Shown here in pieces: positions 30,792 through 42,295 of a DNA stretch of 64,000 nucleotides (within the stretch, counting starts at the first letter, position 1; each line of letters opens with the position of its first letter). Both the position numbers and the translations under genes were made by a program. Source of the stretch: Cercospora beticola (taxonomy: Eukaryota > Ascomycota > Dothideomycetes > Mycosphaerellales > Mycosphaerellaceae); assembly GCF_033473495.1 (NCBI RefSeq), contig NC_088939.1:4898001-4962000 (forward strand). The letters run 5' to 3'. The notes beneath the pieces were generated by a model. The model was not told the DNA's origin. It made no database searches and worked only from the letters and a program-made list of their open reading frames with translations.

Positions 30792-31526
30792 GTGTTCTTC
30801 AAGCTCAGCGCTGAATTGCGCAATGAAGTGTACTACTACGCATTCAGCATGCAGGACCCCGAAGCTACAGAGATCTATCTCTGCCCAAAAGACGCTCGAG
30901 TCGGCACGAAGGACAGCTTCGCAACCAAACATGAGGGTATCAACCTCGCGCTGCTCGCAACATGCCGTCGGATCTATCATGAGGCCGTCGGAGTCTGCTA
31001 CGGTATCAACCCGATCGGCATCGATCGTAACATGATGGACCAGCTATATATTCAGTTCAGTGGCGCACGACTTGAAAACATTTGGACATTGCGTATGCAC
31101 GTTGCAACCTCCTGGGCTCTGCCGGGTGTGAGCAGTACGATCTCGAGAAATATGCCCGGTGTCGAAACGTTGGATCTGGTCTTTGACAGTGGCACTGAGG
31201 CCGATTTCTTTCGGGAATTGTGTCGTCCGCATGTCGTCCACTCGATTTTCGTGACGGCCGTCAACACGGTCTCTAGGGCCATCAGCAAACTCACAGCAGT
31301 CTCAAAGATCACACTGACGGTTGGCCATATGACTGACTTGTACCCTGAACCGCACCAAGCAGATCGCACCGCAGTGCCCCGCATGCAACGAGATTCGATG
31401 GAAACGTCAGGCCTCCTCCGGGCTCTGGAAGAGGAGCTCAATGCTTTGCTCCCAAAAAACAAAGCTAAGGCTAAGGCAGCTAAGGCAGAGGAGAGCGAAG
31501 TCATTGAGTCTGAGGACAAAGACTGA
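30702..31526 (+). CDS. F-box-like / 2EXR-type protein
   Basis: A frame of 274 residues. After a duplicated leader, FFKLSAELRNEVYYYAFSM matches the opening helix of fungal F-box-like and 2EXR proteins ('F..LP.ELRN.IY'). Next come LALLATCRRIYHEAVGVCYG and a region of scattered strands and helices (ETLDLVFDS). The end is Lys/Ala/Glu-rich (NKAKAKAAKAEESEV). Such proteins may recruit targets to SCF ubiquitin ligases, but this is unproved for the 2EXR class. The first 15 codons occur twice in tandem, each copy with its own ATG, so translation could start at 30702 or 30747. Confidence 0.72.
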   Translation: MATYISKRTESRTAAMATYISKRAESQTQSVFFKLSAELRNEVYYYAFSMQDPEATEIYLCPKDARVGTKDSFATKHEGINLALLATCRRIYHEAVGVCYGINPIGIDRNMMDQLYIQFSGARLENIWTLRMHVATSWALPGVSSTISRNMPGVETLDLVFDSGTEADFFRELCRPHVVHSIFVTAVNTVSRAISKLTAVSKITLTVGHMTDLYPEPHQADRTAVPRMQRDSMETSGLLRALEEELNALLPKNKAKAKAAKAEESEVIESEDKD

Positions 31527-31962
31527 AAGGGAGGCATACTACACGCAAAGAAGCACAATGGGTTTGTCCCAGCTTTCTTGTGGCGTCTGACAAGATCTCC
31601 AAAAGCTTCGATCATTCGACGATGAAATGGGCGGCAGCAACGATTAGGTCCAAGCCCGGAAGTGATGGGACTTCAGAGGCATCGTGCGAAGAATGTAGCA
31701 AAGTCCTCTTAACGCAACAGTGTCGCATGCGCTTGGCAGCAAAATTCTGAGCGGCTCCGTTACTCTTGCGACGGTATAGCATGCTTCGTTGGATTTGACA
31801 GCTGGAGCAATAAGAAGCTGCCGCAAACGTGTTACAGTGGATAATCATACGTAGCACAACCAAAAGCAATCTCAATCGAGACACCATATTCTGTAATACG
31901 AGCTCTCGTGATCCATTAGCTGTCTCTTACAAGATCGAACTTACAGCAGTCATCCCATACCT
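31527..31962. other. Convergent intergenic region
   Basis: 3' regions of the F-box-like gene and the small secreted protein gene. Open frames on the minus strand have no recognisable feature. Confidence 0.4.
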
Positions 31963-32564
31963 CTAAACGAGAGGGCCCCTCACATATCCCAAAATCTTCG
32001 TGATCTCACACTGCTCATTGAAAGAATGAATCTCTCTCACATCAACTCTCGGCAACGCAATGCGGTCCGTCTATCAATCAATCAATTCAGCATCTCACAC
32101 ACCAACCCAAAACATAACAACGACGGCCGCGGTCAACTCACCTGCACAAAATCCACCGTCACAGTCCCATTCTGATTAACAGTAAATGTCGCGCCATTAT
32201 CCGGTCCACCAGGAACATCCGCATCCAAAATCGTTCCCAAAGCCACGAGTTCCGCTCGAACAGTGTCCGCTGTGAAACCGACGTTGACAGGAAGAGGGAC
32301 GGCGAAGAAAGTTTGGAGTTCGGTGGGGAGGACGATGAATGTGCGGCTTGCGAGGGGGGCGAGAGGGATTTTGGCGGCGTCGGCGAAGGAGTGGGAGATG
32401 ATGGTGCGGAGTTCTTGTTTGATGCCTTCGATTTTGCGGGCGGAGGTGCACGGGGCTGCTGCTGCTGCTGCGACTGCTTCTGGGGCGGAGATGGGTGAGG
32501 CGAGCAGTGTTGGGGTGAAGAGGGTGGTGAGGAGGAGGGAGATTGTGGGTGTTGAGAAGAGCAT
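31963..32564 (-). CDS. Small secreted protein with two cysteines
   Basis: Two exons, 32564-32142 and 32070-31963, encode 176 residues. The intron (71 nt) has donor GTGAGT, an AT-rich end with TTGAT repeats and acceptor ATAG, and it is phase 0. Without splicing the protein would stop two codons after the donor. The first about 22 residues (MLFSTPTISLLLTTLFTPTLLA) form a signal peptide, followed by an Ala-rich stretch. Only two Cys remain: residue 39 and one in exon 2 (FNEQCEITK), likely a disulphide pair. Exon 2 adds TDRIALPRVDVREIHSFNEQ. No known family recognised; effector-like size. Confidence 0.68.
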
Positions 32565-33611
32565 TTTGGATTTGATCGATGGGGTGGATATGTGGTTCCC
32601 AGGATGCTCCTTTGGAATGCTATGGACTTCTGCGACGGAGGAGATAGCAGGACGTTCGAGGGAGGAGCGAGAGGGAATACTTCCAAAAGCACAAAACCCA
32701 TCCTACTAATATAACGTGTAGTTCTGTCCGTTTCGCGAATTAGTCGGGAATACCCCCCATCGCAGTGCGATCGTCCCACCACACTGGTGCAGCCGCAAGC
32801 CGCCTATAGCCACAACCATCATAGGTATTTAACCAGTCCCGAGCTGTGTAACTCGAAGTATTCGGATTGGTGTCCGTCGCCGGCAGAACGGAAGCTTGGA
32901 CGACTAGAAACAATTACAGCAGTGATCAACGACAGCCGCGACAAAACTTGATAGTAGCGGCAGTTATTTGGCGCGAATGCGAATTTGGTTTAGAAAATAA
33001 GCTTGTTTGTTCCAAATTCTGGGGTAGCCGAGGGATGATCTCTGGGAATTGACGCGACGCCGCGTGAGAAAGGGTTCGATGGCAGGAACAGCCTCGTGCG
33101 TCAATGGAAGTACAAAAGGACTTTGAAAAGCCACATTTGAGTTGAGAGAGATGGTCGTTCATGTGTGGCGTTCACGGATTTTGCGCCCATACACACCTCA
33201 TCATTGGCAATGGTTGAAGGAGCACACTCCGGACAAATCCGCAGTTCGATCAGATGCATCTTTCGAAAGTCCAGATGGTTTTGAAGGATTGAGGCCCTGC
33301 GAGGAAAACGATGCAAGGGGCAAAACCAGATCGAAGCTTGGAGTAGCCACCACCTGCGATGTGTATGCGGACAAGCGGAAAGGACAGGATCGAATGTCGC
33401 ACGCCCCAGCATAATTTGCTATATGTTTCGTCGGTGAACCTAGCTATCGATCAATTCTCAAGAAGCATCGCATTGTCAGACCATGGTCATTGCCCCATCG
33501 ACCTTCCCAACGATTACACAGCCAAGTTGAACCAGCAACGAAGAACGCCTTGACGCCGTCCGCCATTTCCATTGTGTTTCCTTAGTTGAGGTGAGTCTCT
33601 GGATCGTGGTC
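32565..33611. other. Intergenic stretch without a supported gene
   Basis: The left side is the promoter of the small secreted protein. Open frames in the rest have no domains. The right end holds the 3' region of the Thr/Ser-rich secreted protein gene. Confidence 0.4.
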
Positions 33612-35538
33612 CTACAGCCAGTAGCCTTCTGGAGCGCGAGCGAGAGGTGGAGAGGCTGGTGGAGTTTCGAGCGATTCTTCAGTCGGGCTTTGCGTAACTG
33701 GAGGAAGAGGCCCATCGTCTGAAGCGATAGTTTCGGACGTAGTAGAGGGTCCTTCATTGGTAGTAGAAGTGTCGGTAGATGAGGTTGTTGGTTCTGGTGC
33801 GAATGTCACGCCTGGAGAGGTCGCTTCGTCTGCGCTCGTCGGGGTCGAGGTCGACTCTTGATCAGTATCGGTGGCTGACTCTGTAGTTGTAGAATCGATT
33901 GACACAGGGGTAGAAGTATCAGTGGATGTTGTGGTCTCTGCTGGCGAGGAAGGAGAGCTCGGCGTGGGAGTGAGAGAACCAGAGACAGCCTCGATTCCCA
34001 CTGCGCCAGCAATACAGGTGCCATTCTGCATAGCTTCAGCGGCATCACCGTCACCACTGCTGCTCCCAGACCAGACTCCACGAGATCCAAAGGCAAGAAG
34101 ACGATTTGGCTCGTTTCCACCAAAGCATGCAGCGAAGACGTAGTTTGACTGAGCTCCAGTTGCGACGAGGGTAGCGTCACATGGAGCAAAGGTCGGAGCA
34201 GTCCAAGGATCGTCGAGAGGCAGGCCATTCGGAACAAGGTACACGAAAGGTACTGCCCAAGTCTGCTGCTCAACTGCAATTTTGGTCTGGGTGCCCGAGA
34301 GGATCAAGTTGAGAAGATTGTTGAATCCGAAAGAAGCTGCGCCATTCCTGCCGGGCACGAGTGCGATGACATCTGTTCCGTTATCGTTGCTGGCAGCCTC
34401 GATGTTCCTTCCGTAGAGCCTCTGTCCGTTTATATTCATGAAGATTCGGAAGCGGCCAGTTGGGAGAGGATATGCAGTAGTGACTGTGGTGACATCTGTC
34501 GTCGTAACAGTGCTAGTGAATGGGACGGTGTCCGGAATCTGCGAGCAAAATGAGTCTGGTTGCGACATTGAAGGGTCAACGTACATACCGTGGTCGAGGT
34601 CGCAATATCAGAACTGACAACGGAGGTGGCCGTGAACGTAGTAGTTGTCGTCGTCCTTGTGGTGCGCAAAGTTGCAGTTCTCGATTCCTGTAGATGTCAG
34701 AAAAATGTGCAGCTTTGGGGAGAGGGTCCAAGCTTCGTACAGTAACAGATACCACACCACTGAACGCGGTCACTGTCAGTGTGGCCGTGATAGTGGCGAT
34801 TGAACTTGTGGGACGAAGGCATCGGCAAGCGTCGATGATTCCATCGTCGCCATACTTCCTACGCAGGACTGGAAGACAAGCGCTCGCTTGTCTGCGGAAG
34901 ATACCCACGGTATTATCAGGAGGCGTGGACGTGGGAAACGGCGTAGGTCTTGCTGAGTTCGGGCACGTATATTGGAAGCTCGTGCTACAAGTTGTGAGTG
35001 AGAGCTCTGCTTCTCAAGCCGACGACGGTTTACCTGAGAACGCCAGTGGTGACCACTCCAGCAAGGCTGCTCGTGGTTCCGCTTGTCACTCTGACGGTGC
35101 TGGTGTAGGTGCTGGGCATGTCAGAACGCAGATGACAACTCAAATTCAATGGAGTGCGTACGTTGTCGTCACTGTTGTCGTCGACCTGCTCGAAACGCGT
35201 GTGACGGTCGAGGAGAAAGAGGTGCCAACGGTCGTGGTTCTCGTCGTGGTGCTTGGCACTTGTCTAGATCATCGTGAGCTCCGGGAGCATCGTATCGATC
35301 GATGGGCAACTGACACTGTCTCGTACACGATGGCAGTGGATGTCAAGCTCCTGCAAACGCTGGTGATCGCTGCCCTACCGCCACCAGAGATGCAGACAGA
35401 TAGAGCAGAAGCTGGCACATCCGTGGAGCAAGATGGGGCATCGGTCGTGGACGCCTGTCTCGCGTCCAGAGATGGCTGAGGGAATGCTGAAGCGAGCGAG
35501 ATCAAGACGAGGAGCAAGAGATTGTAAACTCCCGCCAT
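33612..35538 (-). CDS. Secreted Ser/Thr-rich multi-exon protein
   Basis: Six exons on the minus strand: 35538-35327, 35263-35162, 35111-35034, 34984-34741, 34687-34589, 34538-33612, giving 553 residues. The first three introns are phase 2 and the last two phase 0; each has a GTAxxx donor. The first about 19 residues (MAGVYNLLLLVLISLASAF) are a signal peptide. Exons 2-5 are Thr/Val/Ser-rich (TTTRTTTVGTSFSSTVT) with Cys pairs between. Exon 6 starts with a compact domain (GRFRIFMNINGQRLYGRNIE ... FAACFGGNEPNRLLAFGS) of about 160 residues, followed by a Ser/Thr/Pro/Glu-rich tail. It fits an O-glycosylated cell-wall or extracellular protein. No GPI signal is present at the C-terminus. The compact domain is not recognised. 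Confidence 0.75.
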
Positions 35539-35614
35539 GATTGGTAGTTGTTGTTGCCAATGGAGAGTCTGCTGTGATGGAAGTGCGCAAAACAGTGGGT
35601 CGAATCTCCTTGGA

Positions 35615-35622
35615 ATATATAC
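35615..35622 (-). promoter_or_regulatory. TATA-like element of the Ser/Thr-rich protein gene
   Basis: An alternating A/T run lies about 80 bases upstream of the start codon at 35538. Its position fits a TATA box. Confidence 0.4.
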
Positions 35623-37123
35623 GATCTGATCAATGCCAGCGGCTTCAGGGCGGCCGTCATGAGTGCGAAACTCCGTCCGACTCCTTCATCGTACTCGCGG
35701 TTTGCGCGACTGGTCACATAGTGCCTGTGCAATATTGGCTTGAACGAGGCCAAGATGTTGGTGAACTGCCATCGGTCGAATCAGTGATCTTGAAGTTTCG
35801 TTTCAGCGACTAAGCTGGCCACCATGATGGATGAGGATGTCTCTCCGCCATCACCAGCTCCACTGCATGAGTATTCGGCTCTCAATGAGACCTGTACCGA
35901 GTATCACCAGCAGCGCTCAGCTGATAGACCAGGTGATCTGTCGGTTCTTCTCTTTGTCTGGCCTGCAGCAGACAGGTGTTGAATGTCGTTCCGCAAAGCC
36001 ATTCGTCACACGAAGATCAGATCCGACAAGCTGGTGCAACATTGTACATCCAGGTACCGAGGATAACAAAGAGCGAGATCATAGGCGCGACTAGTAGGGT
36101 TAGCATGATGCCTTTCAGGCAAGCCTCGTTGCATGTTTTGTCCGGACACATCCGGTGACATCCAGGTACCAGTGAAGCATTGCAGGTAACACTTTGCAAA
36201 TGAGCTCACCAAGAGATAGCCACATTTGCGGCCCCTACTGAAGCAGTAGCATGCTTCACCAACACTGATCAATTGGTCAAGTTGCATGCCTTCTAGAGGA
36301 ACTCGTGCGTTACAGACTGGTGTTCGTGTCTCTCACGGCTCCGTTCATGGACGCGGAGGGCGCGCCATTGACATGAGGGAAACTCACAAGCAGCCTTCTG
36401 ATGATAATGTCGATGCCATTGGGGACGGATGATGTCCGATTGCACATACTCGACCTTGCTTGCGAAATCGATGTGCCGAGATACTTTTCCAGGAGTTATT
36501 TGTCGTGATTGAACGCTCTTTCGCTTATGACGACCGAGTCAAGGGACGTTACCGTCATGCTGAAGCTGCTATGGCCCGGCCGAGCGGCGCTGAACTAGGC
36601 AGGTCGCCAACAGCATCTTACGACTCTACGCCACGGGGCGGGTTGTGCAAGTCGGAGAAGGCGAGCACCACAGGTCGCTTGGCTTGGTGGACCAACGGGA
36701 TATTATGTGGCACGCAGAAGCGGACAATGTAGTTTCGAATGTGTAGGAGAGAGCGATGTTCAAGGAGCAAGGAAGACCGAAGTTGGCCGAGATTGTTTGT
36801 TGTGCCAAGGCCGAACGAAGCATTGACTTCGCGTCCAGGTCACCGCACCGCGCCGTCCTTCTCAACTCACGACCTGCTCATGCATAGTCTCAGCATTATG
36901 CGTAAGTTGTACTCAGCACATGTCGTCTTGATCGGGTGCTGCGGCTTCAATATGGGTTGTCGTTTCTGCCGTCTGTTCGAGCAGGAGCTGAGCAGCGACA
37001 AGGATCTCCGATCAACGCGACATCCATCTCCGTGACTGCCGCCAGTCGGTGTACGCAGCTTCGCAGCTTTCTCTCTAACGATGGACCACAACATGATGTT
37101 GAATTTCACCTCTCAACTTCAAA
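35623..37123. other. Intergenic stretch with one possible small gene
   Basis: No firm gene. On the minus strand about 36010-36430, pieces of a small Cys-rich membrane protein can be read: MASTLSSEGC, then GEACYCFSRGRKCGYLL, then CPDKTCNEACLKGIMLTLLVAPMISLFVIL. I could not find a consistent set of splice sites. The rest shows nothing. Confidence 0.3.
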
Positions 37124-38994
37124 ATGTCGTGGATATGGCCCCGTCTGATCCTGTATCTGATCAGCGTTAGCGCTACTGCAACAGCACAGGCAGATATTGG
37201 CGGGCTTTCTGGCAGCCATACTGACATACCCAGGTGGTGCGGCAAGCCATATGAAGCTGGGTATTGCAAAGACGAATCGCGGCAGCACATGCATGGGGCT
37301 GACTACGCTGCAGCTCGCCCAACTTCGAGCCTGGAGGCAGACTTGAGCCTCCTGCACCTGCACCGAGCCCTTTGCTGCATGTACAAGTCCAACCTCATCA
37401 CAGCATCTATGACAGTAGCGAGAAGAACGCACAAGTCATTGTCGATGCTGAAATATCTCGTATACATGGTCAGCCGCTTCCCGATGGCATGGTTGTTACC
37501 GCAGCCCCAAGGAACAAAATAAACGCTTCTTTCGAGTTTGAGATTCGGAATCACGAGACGCAACACCTGCTGGCAGCTGGTGAAGTACCAGTCGGGTCTC
37601 GGGGAATCCTTGTTGAAGTTGATCTTGCGAAGCTCGAGCCTCGACTGACGCCCCATCCCATCCATCTTTCTGCCACAGTCAGACACAGTGCAAGCATTGC
37701 AACATACAGAGCCGACGCCGACTTCTACTTCTTGCCAGCGAAGAATAATGGAAGTACAGTCAAGATCGACAACCTCAACGGCGGACTCATCGTGGCCAAT
37801 AATGCCACAGACTACAAATTCACACCATTCTTGCCTTTTGGTTTCTACACAAGCTGTGGTGGGTATCTCAACTACTCCCTCACGAACGTCACGGTTTACC
37901 AGAATCTCGGTTTCAATGCCATCAACCCAGTATGTGCTTTCACTGATGGAGATCTTGGGTTTCTCTGCGACTGGCTTGACTCCACCAACCTCTGGTACCA
38001 GTATGATATGCGACACTCTTATCGCAATCTGAGCTCTGTAGCCGAGCAGATACCTTTAGTGAAAGATCGCTCCAACCTCCTCACGTGGTACACGGCCGAT
38101 GAGCCCGATGGCTGGCAGTATGCTTTGAACTCCACAAAGCTCACATACGACCTCTTGAAGCGAGAAGATCCATATCATCCGACAGCCTTAGCCTTGAATT
38201 GCGATAACTACTACTTCGAGCCCTACACTGCCGGCGCGGACTTCATAATGGAGGACGCCTACCCAGTCAGCATCGACCCATCTTTCAGTCGGAAGTTCAA
38301 CACCACCTGCAACGAGACCTATGGCGACTGCGGTTGCGATAACTGCATCGGCTCGCTTCGAGACATCAGCACGCGTTTGGACACCTACAGCGCGTACGAG
38401 GAATGGCTCGAACGTCCCGACAAGCCCCTCTGGAGCGTACTGCAAGCATTCTCAGGTGAATTCTACTGGACCCGTGATCCTACACCTCTCGAAACATGGG
38501 TCATGATGATTCTCAGCTTGAACCACAACGCAAAAGTCATGATGAGCTGGCTCTTCCCAACTTCAGACATTTTGCACGAAGCACACGGCCACATGGCGAA
38601 ATTGTTCACCAAATCTCCCATCAGCGACTTTTTGCTAGGAAGCAACCCCATCTCCATCATCGACGGCTCTCAAAGCTCCCCATTCTCCCATTCTCACACA
38701 CATGGACACGATATCCACCAGCGTCACGTCGACCTGACAGGGAAGACGGATATCGACATCGCAGCATGGAATTTCGGTGGCCAGCTGATGATAATGCTCG
38801 CAAACGTCGCAGAAGCTTCGCATAACGAAACAGTCGTGATCCCATTACCTGAGAGTGTCAGTAAAATCGTCAATCAGCCTTGGGGGAATCTGTCGTATAG
38901 TCTGCAGAGTGATCGGGAATTGGTGGCAATGAATGTGCAAGGTTTGTCGACGAGTATCGTGATACTGGATACGGAGATTCGGTTTGCTTCTTAG
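37124..38994 (+). CDS. Secreted glycoside-hydrolase-like protein (TIM-barrel type)
   Basis: Two exons, 37124-37260 and 37314-38994, encode 605 residues. The intron (53 nt) has donor GTATTG, branch CTGAC and acceptor CAG; splicing joins CGKPYEAG to SPNFEPGG. The first about 22 residues form a signal peptide (LILYLISVSATATAQA). The N-terminal part (about 60-160) is beta-rich. From about 195 (FLPFGFYTSCGGYLNYS) a barrel-like domain begins, with WYTADEPDGW at 306-315; Glu309 in DEP is a candidate acid/base. NCDNYYFEPYTAGADFIMEDAYP and the Cys cluster DCGCDNC follow. Many N-glycosylation sites fit secretion. The family and substrate are not identified; DEP-type motifs occur in several hydrolase families of clan GH-A. 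Confidence 0.75.
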
Positions 38995-39607
38995 AAAGCA
39001 CTGTCGAGGTGCTTACGCAGGCGGTGAACTATTGTATATGTTCAGCATTTGCTTCGTTTGACACTCACATAAATATATCTACTCCATCATGCAACTCGAT
39101 ATCCCAGTCTTCTATGGCAATCCGTGCAAGGATCAGTGGAGTTAGTTCGTTTAGTCAATAGCCGTCCCGGGAGTTTTGCGCTTGGCACCGGAAAAGAAGT
39201 CGCAAACCTTCCACGACTCTCTTTGCTGGAGATGGCAAGTGTGATTCCGACCACTTGACCAAACTAAGGTACTGTCGAAGCTCGTGTAACACAATCTGTA
39301 CGAAAATTTCCAATTATTGCAAGACTTCAGAAACCACTTCCTCGTCTCGCTTCAAGCAAAGCGGGCAAGAAGCCTGAGGCGAAATCCAATAGTGGATCTC
39401 ACTCCATCATTCTCCGATTCTTCCCCTCAACACACCAGGTAAGCTGACACGAGTCGTCACCTCGCTCTTTGACGACAGCTCGTACCTTGCATGAGCTTTC
39501 CACCACACCAAGTCAACGGAACGAAGCACAAAGACGCCCACCTTCATACGCCAAGAAGCGATTCAGTGAGCACGATCTTTCAGGCGAATCATCAAGTCAA
39601 GCACAAG
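38995..39607. other. Intergenic region upstream of the FolB-type gene
   Basis: No gene supported. An in-frame ATG at 39491 would add 39 residues to the next gene. Confidence 0.4.
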
Positions 39608-40554
39608 ATGGCCTCAGCCGAACATACAAACGCCTCTCAAGACAAGATCGAAATTCAAGGCCTCCAATTGCCATCTCCCATCCTCACACCAGATGTCTGG
39701 GGGAATCAAAAAGAGCAACCCGCGACATTAAATGTAAAATTGCTCTTACATTCCACTTTTCAAAGTGCATCGGAGAAAGACAAATTGGACGATAGCACGA
39801 TTCATTACGGGAATTTGGCCAAAGCAATTCGATCAAACTCTACATCTTCACACACAGTAGAAGATGTACTGTCAGGGACGGAGCAAGCAATTCATCAGCT
39901 AGCATTGAAAGGCGAGGGGAAGTTCGTTGTGAAGGAGAGTGTGGTAGAAGTACATTTGCCAAAGGGGAGTATGCTGGGAAGTGGGGCTGTGGTTTCGAGG
40001 AGGACAACGTGGAATCAGAACGGAGAGAAGCAGCAAGTCCAGGAAGGATTCGAGGCGAGAGATGTAGGGATCCCAACCTTGATCGGGGTGAACGCGTACG
40101 AGCGGGGTCTGAAGCAGCCACTCGTCGTCACTTTTGGGTTAGAGTGGCGGACAGAAGATCAACAGAGTCAGCAGAAGGAGGGTTTGTTTGCGCTGGAGAA
40201 GGAGGTCGTCAATGTAAGTCTGACTAGGTCTTTGGCAGAACTGAAGTCATTGCGTGGTCCGGCTGGCTGACAATTCAACAGATCGTGCAGGAAACCGCGT
40301 ACGAGACGTTGGAGACGCTGGTCGAATATGTGTACGCTCAGCTTCTGCGGAAACAGCCGCAGGCTCTATCGCCAGGTTCAAGATTCCGGCTGCGGATCGA
40401 GAAGCCGAGGGCAATTGCTTTTGCGGATGCCCCGATCATTGAGATTGTGAGAACTGTGCCTACTGAACAGGCGGCGCAGAGTAGCGTATCCTCGCATGAT
40501 GCACTTTCTGTGACTCTGGCGGGATTGAGCGTTGTGAAGCCATACTCAGGTTGA
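39608..40554 (+). CDS. Standalone double dihydroneopterin-aldolase-like (FolB) protein
   Basis: Two exons, 39608-40213 and 40282-40554, give 292 residues. The intron (68 nt) is phase 0 with donor GTAAGT and acceptor ACAG. The protein reads as two FolB-like units. The first is DKIEIQGLQLPSP ... IHYGNLAKAI ... TVEDVLSGTEQAIHQLAL ... VEVHLPKGSML. The second is DVGIPTLIGVNAYERGLKQP ... QETAYETLETLVEYVYAQLL ... FRLRIEKPRAIAFADAPIIEI. FolB converts dihydroneopterin to 6-hydroxymethyl-dihydropterin in folate synthesis; in fungi two such units usually begin the multifunctional FOL1 protein. The tyrosine in IHYGNL fits the usual active-site region, but the conserved Lys is not clear, so activity is uncertain. 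I chose the Met at 39608; 39491 is also in frame. Confidence 0.7.
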
Positions 40555-42295
40555 GGCTTGGAGGCAGACGGCAGGGCTGTGAAGTGGACGTAGGGCTGCG
40601 AAAATTGAAGGATCCTTGAAGCAGATTCCTCATTGCTCAAAGGGACGATGTTCCTTGTGCAATGAGACAACGCATTTTTTCAAAGTAACGCGGAGCGTGC
40701 TCCGTCGAGGCCCGCTGCTAGTCGTAGTGACCCACCAAACCATTCTGTCTGTGCTCAAGCCTCGATGCAGTAGGGGCGGTGGAGATGCTGTCATCCGTTG
40801 CCGCATTTGATATATGCGGTGGATACAAGGCTTGCTTTCGAGCTTGTTGTTGTCGAGACGATATCGATGAGGCTGATGCTTGCGGAGACTCCACCGCCCG
40901 GATTGGGATTGAAGATATATTAAGCAAAAGTTTTCCCTGTGCGCGGTTGAGTTGGGCATGCAGGTACGTGTCAAAAATGTGAAGATGGTGAGGTTGGACG
41001 CGCGTGCTTGCCGAGCCTGGCGATAGTACGTCGTTCATATCATGGTGCCCACGAGTCTGATGGGTGCATGCAGGAGCGTGTGTGCAGCAGTATGGCTCGC
41101 GAGCACGATCCGCTGGGTGCGCGATCCATTTGTAGGCCGGGAAGATTACTGTATATGCAAAATGTGCCAGCGGCGCACACCGCCGACACGTCCAACATGG
41201 TCGTCGTCCTTACAATGGTGCACGTGGAAACGTTAGAACCTTGGTGGCGTCGACTGGGCAGCCGGCCGGACCTGCAGGTCAGTTGAGGATCGACGCGGCC
41301 GTCTGCTCCCGCCGAGAAATTTGAGGAGGAAGGATGTGCCGTGAGATGCCGATTTTCAGAACAACACCAGCAGCAGAAGGCGTGGGAGATTGGTTGGGGA
41401 CCGCTCTCGGCGTCTTGTCTTAGCAGACTCTGGGGTGCATCTGGAGGGGTGAAAATTCTGTAGCATCGCGATGAGGCTCTCGCCGTCGAAGGCGGAGAGC
41501 GTGGAGTGGCGAGGCGTGCCGAAAGTCAATTGAGACATTTCGGCCAGGCATGATGCTGTCGCGATGAGAAAGCGACAAGAGTCGGTGTGAGGACACAGTG
41601 CACGCTCTTCGCCGCCATGTTGTTCATCAGGCATGGGCTCCGATTCGCAACGAGCGATCGTCGCGCATATACTGCTCGGGTGGGTTGGCAGCTGGCCGTG
41701 ATAGGCACGAGATTGTCACCATCGCTTGATCGTGCCATTGTGCTTTGTGCTGGTCGGTTTCTCGGCAGTACTCGCGGCGAAGGCAGAGTGGCGAGGACCA
41801 AGACAGCTGGACGCGTCTATTTGCAGCTGTGCGTCGGGAAGAGAGGTGTGTAGCGGCTGCAGCATGACATTGATGGGGAACAGCTCTGCCTGCGAGTTAC
41901 CGTGACGGGCGGTCTTTGAGGCAATCTCGCCGTATCGTTGAGGACAGAGCGTTCCTAGCGGCCAATGACTGCGAACCCTGCAGAGTCGAGGCAGGTGCAG
42001 GTGCAGCGATGGTGGGGCAGCAGCTTCCTGGTGCTCTGGGCAACGATAAATAATCCCAAGACTACCACCGCTCCTCGCCCTCGCCCTGCTCTCTTCCATC
42101 CTCCTTCTCTCTTGCCTGTCCCTCTTACTTCGACTTCGACAAGTGAGGGAATTCTGACCTCATCACTGCGGGGTGAGTTCTTGCCCAGAGCTGCCTGTTT
42201 CAACGCGGCCAAACTTTTTGCTCGCCTAACATTGACACTGACCGCTTCGCCCAACAGACATCCACCACTCTTTCATCAACACACAAACCGCAGAC
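40555..42295. other. Long upstream region of UGP1
   Basis: 1.7 kb without a supported gene. A gataaataat element lies at about 42045 and a C/T-rich tract at about 42060-42135, both typical of promoters of highly expressed fungal genes. Confidence 0.45.
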
